Positions 57,982-64,000 of a stretch of DNA of 64,000 nt are shown here, piece after piece. Below the pieces are notes generated by a model. It had not been told where the DNA came from, searched no databases, and was given only the letters and a program-made list of their open reading frames with translations. Origin of the DNA: Actinokineospora xionganensis (GTDB lineage Bacteria; Actinomycetota; Actinomycetes; Mycobacteriales; Pseudonocardiaceae); NCBI RefSeq assembly GCF_014323725.1, contig NZ_JABVED010000006.1, positions 1-64,000 of the forward strand, read 5' to 3'. Position numbers and translations under genes: made by a program. How positions within the stretch are numbered: the stretch's first letter is position 1; each line of letters begins with the position of its first letter.

Positions 57982-60900
57982 ATGAGCGGGAAACCATGGG
58001 AAACGCCTGGTCACGGCGTCGACGAGCCGGTCGGCGCCTCGTTCGGCGAGGAGCTTCGGCGGTGGCGGACCAAGCGTGAGTTGTCGCTGTCCGGTCTCGC
58101 GCGGCTGGTGCACTACAGCAAGGGCTACCTGAGCAAGCTGGAGAACGGGGAGAAGCCGCCCAACGCGGACATCGCCCGGTACTGCGACGAGGCATTGGAG
58201 ACGGGCGGCGCGCTGGCCGCGTTGATACCCGCCGCGGTGGCGATCCCCAGTCAGGCGGGCACGCCGGATTCCGGTCTGTGCCCGTTCCGGGGCCTGGCCG
58301 CCTTCACCGCGGAGGACGCCCGCTGGTTCTTCGGCCGGGAGTCGGCCGTGGCCGAACTGGTCGAGCGGATGGCCGACTGCCTGGACAAGGGCGTGCCGGT
58401 CACGGTGGTCGCGCCGTCCGGGGCCGGAAAGTCGTCCCTGCTGCGGGCGGGGCTGCTGCCTGCTCTGGCTCGCGGCGTGCTGCCCCGGCCCGGTGCCCGG
58501 GAGTGGCCGGTGGTGGTCTGCACCCCGACCTCGGATCCGCCCGCGGCGCTGAAGCGCGGCCTCGCTCAGGTCGATGACAACCGGTTCGTCCTGGTGATCG
58601 ACCAGTTCGAGGAGGCGTTCGCCCTCTGCCAGGACAACGCCGTGCGGCAGGGTTTCCTCGACGAGGTATGCGCATTGGCGCGGCGGGGCCCGGTGGTGCT
58701 CGGGGTACGCGCCGACTTCTACGGCAGGATGCTCGCCCACCCCGGCTTGGCGCGCTCGTTGCGCGAGGGGCAGGTCGCCCTGGGCCCGATGAGTTCCGAT
58801 GACTTGCGGACCGCGATCACCCGCCCCGCCGTGCTGGCCGGGCTCGGTTGGGAACCAGGATTGGTGGAGGTGCTGCTCAGCGACCTCGGGGTCGACCCGG
58901 ACGGCACCGATTCCTACGAGCCAGGCGCGTTGCCGCTGCTCGCCCACGCGCTGCTGACGACTTGGCAGAACCGTGAAGGCGCGGTCCTCACCGTCGCGGG
59001 CTACCGGCGCACCGGCGGCCTGCGTGCCGCTGTCGCCGCGACCGCCGAACGCGTCTACGCCAAGTTCGATGACGACGGCAAGGACACCGCGCGGCGCTTG
59101 TTGCTCAGGCTTGTTCAGGTGGGCCGCGACGCGGGCCAGACCCGCCGCCGGGCGAGCATGGACCAGCTGTCCCGGCACCTGCCCGGCGCGACCCTGGGGG
59201 CGGTCGTCGCGGAGTTCGTGCGCGCGCGGCTGCTGACCACCGACAGCGGCGGGGTCGAGATCACCCACGAGGCACTGCTCAGCGCGTGGCCGCGGCTGCG
59301 GGACTGGATCGAGGCCGACCGCGCCGGACTGCACGTACAACAGCGGCTCGCCGAGGCCGCCGAGGCGTGGGAGGAGCGGGGCCACGGCCACGATGCCCTC
59401 TACCAAGGCGCATCCCTCGCGGTCGCCACGGCGTGGTCGGCTGACCATCCCGACGAGCTGACCCCCGTCGAACGGGCTTTCCTCGCCGAGAGCACCCGGG
59501 AACGGCGGCGCGGGATCCGCAGGCTGCGCAGGCTGGTCGCGTCGCTGAGCGTGCTGGTCGTGCTGGCGGTCGCGGCGACCGGCGTCGCGCTCTGGCAAGG
59601 CGACCGAGCCGCGCGCAGCCTCGACGCCGCCGTGTCGCAGCGGGTGGCCGGGCGCGCCGCCGGCCTGCGCGAATCCGACCCGGCACTGGCCGCGCAGCTC
59701 GCGCTCGCCGCCCACCGCCTGTCCGACACCCTGGAATCGCGCGGCGCGGTGCTCAGCTCGGCCTCACCGTTGCCGTCCCGGTACAGCACCGGCGGTGACT
59801 GGGTGCGGTCCGTGGCCCCCAGTTCGGACGGCAGGCTGCTGGCGATCAGCGCGGCCGACGGCGACGTACAGCTCTGGGACCTGACCCAGCCTCGGCCCAC
59901 ACGTCCGCTCGGCAAGGTCCCGGCGTCCGGTCGCGTTCCGCGGGTCGCCTTCCGGCCCGGATTCCCGAGCGAACTGCTGGTCGTCGACCGCGACGGCGCC
60001 CGGCTCTGGAACGTCGCAGGACCGCCGACCGAAGTCGCGTCCTTCCCCAGCCGCGGCACCGCCGATGCCGGTTTCAGCGCCGACGGCGGCCTGCTGGCGA
60101 CGACCACGCGCGCGGACAGCACGGCGCGGGTGTGGCGGCTGAGCGAGCCAGGTCACCCTATCGCCACGATCCACCCGACTGACTACCGCGCTGGCGTGGG
60201 GACCGCGGTCGCGCTCAGTCCGGACGGCGCCACGCTGCTCACCGGCGGCGGAGACGGCCGGTACGCGCTGTGGGACATCGCCACCGCGACTCGGATCGCA
60301 GCCGACCGACATGGCGGCGATCACCTGCGGCGGGTCGCGTTCAGCCCGGACGGACACCGCATAGCCATAAGCGACACCGGCTACGAGGTCTGGCTGCACG
60401 AGCTGGACGCGGGCCGAGTACCCGGGCCCGCGGTTCGCCTCGGCGTGGGCAGCCAGGTGTGGGAGTCCGTGTTCAGCCCGGATTCGACGGTCTTGGCCAC
60501 CAGCTCCAACGACCGGGCGGTCCGGCTGTGGGACACCCGAACAGGCACGGAACTGGCTCGGCTTCCGCACCCCCGGCGCGTACCCAGCGTGGCCTTCACC
60601 CACGACGGTTCGAGTCTGATCGCGGGTGGCATGAACGGCGCGTTCCACCTGTGGCCCGACCCGCTCGCCCGAATCGCGGTCCGCGACGACGCCATCCGCG
60701 GCCTGACGGTTGATCGTGACCGTCTGTTGGCCGTGACCACGGGAACGACGAGCGCGCACCTCTGGGACATCGCCGACCCGACCCGGCACCGCTACCTCGG
60801 GCGGACTCCGCCGGTTCCGATCCGCCGGGCCATGGGCGCCACCGCGATCAGCACCGACCGCGCGTCGCTGGCCACGATCGACTACGGCGCGGGTGTCGTG

Positions 60901-61671
60901 CTGTGGGATATCCGCGACCCCCACGCCCCGCTGCCACTGTCCCGACGGGACATTCCCGACGCGAACACGGTCGCCTTCGCCCCCGGCGGCAAACTGATGG
61001 TGACCGGGGACAACCTGGGGCTGGCGATCATCTGGGACATCCGCGATCCACACGCGCCCAACAGGATCGCCACCCTCGCCGACGACTTCGACGACATCAA
61101 CGCGATCGCGTTCACCGCGGACGGCAAGACCATGGCCACCGCCGACACCAGCGGCGGCGTCCGGCTGTGGGACATGACCGACCCCGCCGCACCCAGACAG
61201 ACGGCGCACCACGGCGACCACACCGAGGCGGTCGTCGGCCTCCGGTTCACCCCGGACGAGCGGACACTGATCAGCACGAGCTACGACTGGACCATCCGGG
61301 TCTGGGATCTCACCACCATGAACCGCACCGTCCTCACCGGACACTCCGGCGCCGTCTCCGCCCCGGACATCAGCCCCGACGGCCGCACCCTGCTCACCAC
61401 CGGCGGCGACGGCACGACTCGACTCTGGGACATCGCCAACCCACGCACACCGCTCCCGACAGCCACACTCGCGGGCCGCGGGCGGGGCGGCGCCACCTTC
61501 GCCGCGGACGGGCAGACGATCCTGTCCACCGGACCGCACACATTCCACACCTGGACCACGGACGCCGCGGCCGCCGCCGACCGCATCTGCGCCACCGCGG
61601 GTACCACCCTGACCGATATCGAATGGGCCGAACACTTCGGTGATCTGCCCTACGACCCGCCCTGCCCCTGA
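57982..61671 (+). CDS. HTH - nSTAND1 NTPase - WD40 repeat protein
   Basis: 1229 residues from ATG 57982. Domains: XRE-type helix-turn-helix at ~12-70 (LSGLARLVHYSKGYLSKLEN); nSTAND1 NTPase at ~90-500 with CPFRGLAAFTAEDARWFFGR, Walker A in VVAPSGAGKSSLLRAG (~144) and Walker B in FVLVIDQFEEAF (~200); one transmembrane helix at ~519 (LVASLSVLVVLAVAATGVAL); then a WD40 propeller region (~590-1200) with repeated LWDI/LWDT/VWDL ends and FSPDG-type turns. STAND proteins oligomerise on ligand recognition. The DNA-binding head with a membrane helix suggests a sensor that reaches DNA from the membrane. Common in actinobacteria, role unknown. Confidence 0.9.
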   Translation: MSGKPWETPGHGVDEPVGASFGEELRRWRTKRELSLSGLARLVHYSKGYLSKLENGEKPPNADIARYCDEALETGGALAALIPAAVAIPSQAGTPDSGLCPFRGLAAFTAEDARWFFGRESAVAELVERMADCLDKGVPVTVVAPSGAGKSSLLRAGLLPALARGVLPRPGAREWPVVVCTPTSDPPAALKRGLAQVDDNRFVLVIDQFEEAFALCQDNAVRQGFLDEVCALARRGPVVLGVRADFYGRMLAHPGLARSLREGQVALGPMSSDDLRTAITRPAVLAGLGWEPGLVEVLLSDLGVDPDGTDSYEPGALPLLAHALLTTWQNREGAVLTVAGYRRTGGLRAAVAATAERVYAKFDDDGKDTARRLLLRLVQVGRDAGQTRRRASMDQLSRHLPGATLGAVVAEFVRARLLTTDSGGVEITHEALLSAWPRLRDWIEADRAGLHVQQRLAEAAEAWEERGHGHDALYQGASLAVATAWSADHPDELTPVERAFLAESTRERRRGIRRLRRLVASLSVLVVLAVAATGVALWQGDRAARSLDAAVSQRVAGRAAGLRESDPALAAQLALAAHRLSDTLESRGAVLSSASPLPSRYSTGGDWVRSVAPSSDGRLLAISAADGDVQLWDLTQPRPTRPLGKVPASGRVPRVAFRPGFPSELLVVDRDGARLWNVAGPPTEVASFPSRGTADAGFSADGGLLATTTRADSTARVWRLSEPGHPIATIHPTDYRAGVGTAVALSPDGATLLTGGGDGRYALWDIATATRIAADRHGGDHLRRVAFSPDGHRIAISDTGYEVWLHELDAGRVPGPAVRLGVGSQVWESVFSPDSTVLATSSNDRAVRLWDTRTGTELARLPHPRRVPSVAFTHDGSSLIAGGMNGAFHLWPDPLARIAVRDDAIRGLTVDRDRLLAVTTGTTSAHLWDIADPTRHRYLGRTPPVPIRRAMGATAISTDRASLATIDYGAGVVLWDIRDPHAPLPLSRRDIPDANTVAFAPGGKLMVTGDNLGLAIIWDIRDPHAPNRIATLADDFDDINAIAFTADGKTMATADTSGGVRLWDMTDPAAPRQTAHHGDHTEAVVGLRFTPDERTLISTSYDWTIRVWDLTTMNRTVLTGHSGAVSAPDISPDGRTLLTTGGDGTTRLWDIANPRTPLPTATLAGRGRGGATFAADGQTILSTGPHTFHTWTTDAAAAADRICATAGTTLTDIEWAEHFGDLPYDPPCP

Positions 61672-61799
61672 CTGGATGACGCATGCGATCAGTGCCACTC
61701 ACCGCCACGTGACACCCACGCTTCTCAGACGCGGGACTTGATCGAGTCCTCACCGGGGCGGCCCGCAGCGGCAACCCGACATGGCCGACGCGATCGGGC

Positions 61800-62183
61800 T
61801 GGACGTGAGCGGCCACGATTGCCACCACCTGTCGCGAATAACATGATCCGAGGTGTGCCTGTGCGCTTCCCGGATCCGGTCGCAATCTCTGCGCGCGCCT
61901 GCGTTGGATAGCGCTTCCCGCACGAGTTTCAACGCCATGATCGCGTCGTCGGGTTCCAGGCGGTGGCCGTTTCGGTATCGTCGATGAGTCGACCAACCTG
62001 ATGACCGCGGCGAGGACCTCTCCCAGATCCGCGGGCAAATGGGAGCCGTCGGGGCCGAGGCGTCCGTCGAAAGGCTTGATAGGGACTCTGTCGGATCGTG
62101 GCGAGGTCGCCGATGACCGCTGATAGCGGTTGCAGGGTCACACCTCGGTGTGAGGCGGTCGCCCGGAGCGCGGCACGCATCAT
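61800..62183 (-). pseudogene. unknown gene, broken by two frameshifts
   Basis: On the minus strand coding-like sequence jumps between frames: MMRAALRATASHRGVTLQPL to about 62070, then PADLGEVLAAVIRLVDSSTI, then DDAIMALKLVREALSNAGAR to about 61870. The pieces are collinear and would join into one ~120-residue helical protein. No family recognised. The rest of 61672-61800 holds nothing clear. Confidence 0.45.
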
Positions 62184-62289
62184 GGCGCAGCCAATGGTGT
62201 GCCTGCCAGTGAGTGTGTACAGATCGGCATAGTCTCAAACCCTGGTGTTGGCCTCACCAAGAGCGATCGCTGTGCTTGCCTTCTCGGAG

Positions 62290-62599
62290 AGCACCGTCTC
62301 AAGCGGATAGCCGAGCACTGGCACTGCCAGTCGGGCGGCCACGGCACCGTCACCGTCCACACCGGACACAGTGACATCCGGGTCTAGGTCGTCGAAGACG
62401 GCCCGGGAATCGCGGCCGAGGACTGGCCGCACCTGTTCGACCGGTTCTACCGCGCGGAGAAGTCACATAGCCGCGGCGGCAGCGGGCTGGGGCTGGCACC
62501 ACCCGCGGTCTCGTCGCGGCGGGCGGCGGGTCCGCGGAGGTCGTCAGCGTCGGGGGTCACGGAGGCCCTGGTCGATTGCGGGTGAAGACGTTCCAGTGA
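62290..62599 (+). pseudogene. sensor histidine kinase C-terminal remnant
   Basis: The ATPase end of a histidine kinase: GGHGTVTVH, then after an in-frame stop (TAG near 62385) [20 protein letters not shown] and [17 protein letters not shown] (N-, G1-, F- and G2-box parts). After a small indel the next frame gives [19 protein letters not shown] to a TGA at 62597-62599. Upstream DHp and sensor regions are absent. Its 3' end overlaps the convergent CPBP gene. Confidence 0.75.
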
Positions 62600-63425
62600 T
62601 GTCCTTGCGCGCGGCGAGCCAGGTGATGAGCGCGGCGAATGCGAGATGGCCGCCGATGGTCACGATCATTTCCCGTGGCGTGCTCTGGGTGGCGCCCTGC
62701 TCGGTGTGGACGCCGCTCATCAGGCTCACGGTGAGGGCGAGCAGGTTGTTGATGGAGTGGTAGGCGACGGCGGCTTCGAGACCGCCGGTGCGCAGGGTGA
62801 TCCAGACCAGGGTCAGGGAGAACACGACGAACTCGGCGATGATCATCGGATCGCTGTAGTCGTGGGCGAGGCCGAACAGCGCGGTGGAGATCAGCGCACC
62901 GATCCAGGGGGTACGGAACCATGAGGCGAAGGACTGGATGAGCAGACCGCGAAAGACGTACTCCTCCCCGGCGGCCTGAAACACGATGAACGGGAGGTAG
63001 ACGAGCACCGGGGCCAGTTTGAGTGGCGTGACGGACGACCATTCGAGAGCCTCGCCCCTGATCAGGAGGTTCGCGACGAGCGTCAGCGCCGCGATCAGGA
63101 GGCACCAGCCCAGCCACGGCAGGCGAATCCGGCCGAGGACGCTGGAGACGGTGCCGCCGGGCCGGCGGTCGACGACTCGGGCGATCAGCATGACCCCGGG
63201 GACGAGGGTCAAGGCCAGCCCGGCGACCAGGGGCAGCATGCCCCAGGGCAGCGACCCTTCCGGCAGACCGAACATCACCTGGAGCACCAGGCTCAGGAGT
63301 TGGCCGAGCACGAACACCACGGACACAAGCACCAGTGCGAGCAGAGGTTTCCACCAGCGGTACGCCGCTGTCTTCGCCTGCAGGTGATAGGGCGTACCGG
63401 GCGCCTGTTCGATACGTGTGGCCAT
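62544..63425 (-). CDS. CPBP family intramembrane metalloprotease (CAAX-like)
   Basis: 293 residues from ATG 63425. About eight transmembrane helices. Conserved CPBP motifs: EE-x3-R in [25 protein letters not shown] (second motif His) and [15 protein letters not shown] (third, H-x3-N). Roles in the family include prenyl-protein processing and bacteriocin immunity or maturation; here no peptide gene is seen. Downstream it runs into the histidine kinase remnant. Confidence 0.92.
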   Translation of the reverse strand: MATRIEQAPGTPYHLQAKTAAYRWWKPLLALVLVSVVFVLGQLLSLVLQVMFGLPEGSLPWGMLPLVAGLALTLVPGVMLIARVVDRRPGGTVSSVLGRIRLPWLGWCLLIAALTLVANLLIRGEALEWSSVTPLKLAPVLVYLPFIVFQAAGEEYVFRGLLIQSFASWFRTPWIGALISTALFGLAHDYSDPMIIAEFVVFSLTLVWITLRTGGLEAAVAYHSINNLLALTVSLMSGVHTEQGATQSTPREMIVTIGGHLAFAALITWLAARKDITGTSSPAIDQGLRDPRR

Positions 63426-63904
63426 AAGGAATGTATAGGGCAATACCGAACCTGGCACGCGGCACGGTTGCCGGTATCACTCAAACGAGGCTTATCCGCT
63501 GGACGAATTCACCGGAGAGCACCGTCTTTCCAGCGAACACTGTCCGACTTTGAGCAATCCTCGCATCCGAGCTTACGTGCGTCGCGCCCCTTGGCAACAG
63601 TGGTAGGACGCTTCAGGCTGCGCTGGAGCAGGATCGACAGTGTGATCTTCGATCTCCAGTCGGTGGTTGCCGGTCCTGCCAGGCATGGGGAATTCGCGTA
63701 TTCCGGTCCGCCCCGATGCGGGTTGTCCCGAATTCCGCAGTTCCAGCCGATCGGCTGGAACTTCCATCCGCTTGGCGACGAACCCGAATAGCCCATGCAA
63801 CTCCACCGGTATCACCACTCCGTGCGGGATCCGGGTGACCTGTCGCATCCACGGACGCGTGAATACCCCATAAGAGCCCTCGACAGCGGGCCGATCGCCA
63901 GGCG
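63426..63904. other. 479-nt intergenic region with palindromes
   Basis: It lies between the CPBP gene start and the stop of the LuxR-type gene. The frames on both strands are short and do not resemble families. The notable content is the 24-bp palindrome at 63739-63762 and a near-palindrome GGAATTCGCGTATTCC near 63689. No RNA gene recognised. Confidence 0.45.
63739..63762. promoter_or_regulatory. 24-bp perfect palindrome, operator candidate
   Basis: AGTTCCAGCCGA followed directly by its reverse complement TCGGCTGGAACT, with no loop. The length and lack of loop suit a dimeric protein-binding site more than a terminator. Confidence 0.55.
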
Positions 63905-64000
63905 TCAGTCGTGTTCGGACGGCGACCTGCGGGCGACGACCCAGGAGGCGATCTGCGCGCGGTTGTGCAACTCCAGCTTGGTCAGGATGTGGTCGACGTG
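63905..64000 (-). CDS. LuxR-type regulator, 3' end only
   Basis: The last 31 codons of a LuxR/NarL helix-turn-helix protein, running off the window edge. It reads HVDHILTKLELHNRAQIASW, the recognition helix and final helix of the domain, then VVARRSPSEHD and TGA at 63907-63905. Whether a receiver or ATPase domain precedes cannot be seen. Confidence 0.8.
   Translation of the reverse strand, partial: HVDHILTKLELHNRAQIASWVVARRSPSEHD

Noticed and set aside
57916-59715. 599-residue minus-strand frame opposite the nSTAND gene
   Set aside because: Antisense shadow; the plus strand has Walker motifs and WD40 repeats.

Overview
The window reads as a chromosomal segment of a high-GC actinobacterium. 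Codon use is strongly GC3-biased, and it carries families common in actinomycetes: a SARP regulator, an NsdA-like TPR regulator, DUF2277, Pr6Pr, an F420/PPOX protein, an HTH-nSTAND-WD40 giant protein and a lipoprotein L,D-transpeptidase. The mix best fits Pseudonocardiaceae or relatives. That placement is inference; no rRNA or species marker is present.

Layout. 1-9.1 kb: an acetyltransferase, a membrane protein, a 5'-truncated LD-carboxypeptidase beside a 29-bp perfect hairpin, a membrane-anchored multicopper oxidase, and a class V aminotransferase divergent from a translationally coupled methionine-salvage operon mtnA-mtnB-mtnD-mtnC. 9.2-13.6 kb: AraC, SARP and NarL/DesR-type regulators, a decayed TnpB element and a frameshifted MazG-like gene. 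13.6-18.6 kb: a molybdopterin oxidoreductase, the aromatic pair aroF and aroH, and a second TnpB whose centre is replaced by a 152-bp palindrome. 18.8-24.3 kb: DUF2277, a secreted protein, a STAS protein, Pr6Pr, a PPOX/F420 protein, a fatty-acid desaturase and an SMP-30/strictosidine-synthase-like protein.

24.4-33.8 kb is a lipid or hydroxy-acid catabolic block: a histidine phosphatase, an APH-type kinase, two SDRs and an acyl-CoA dehydrogenase, most joined by 4-nt overlaps. An apparently intact TnpB element sits in the middle of it. A divergent TetR gene with a duplicated operator probably controls it, and an acyl-CoA synthetase lies nearby. The kinase/dehydrogenase/SDR/synthetase set resembles the Lva pathway for 4-hydroxyacyl-CoA.

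33.9-51.6 kb is mostly housekeeping or peripheral metabolism: a family A DNA polymerase, an FMN hydroxy-acid oxidase, TPR and MFS membrane proteins, an FAD reductase, a mycobacterial AcrA1-like acyl reductase/SDR fusion, a three-gene island (TPR regulator, Cys-tailed protein, kinase), a PH-domain pair, a glutamate-cysteine ligase-like protein and a HerA/DUF853 ATPase.

51.7-64 kb: oligoribonuclease, tRNA-His, then nine copies of a 92-bp tandem repeat with no coding explanation; a secreted trypsin, an S4 protein, an L,D-transpeptidase, tRNA-Lys, and an ImmA/IrrE relic. A secreted protein divergent from a 1229-residue HTH-nSTAND1-WD40 protein follows, then relics of an unknown gene and a histidine kinase, a CPBP protease and the 3' end of a LuxR-type regulator.

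The signals most worth pursuing are the 92-bp array, the palindrome-replaced TnpB, the TnpB-split catabolic operon and the nSTAND locus.
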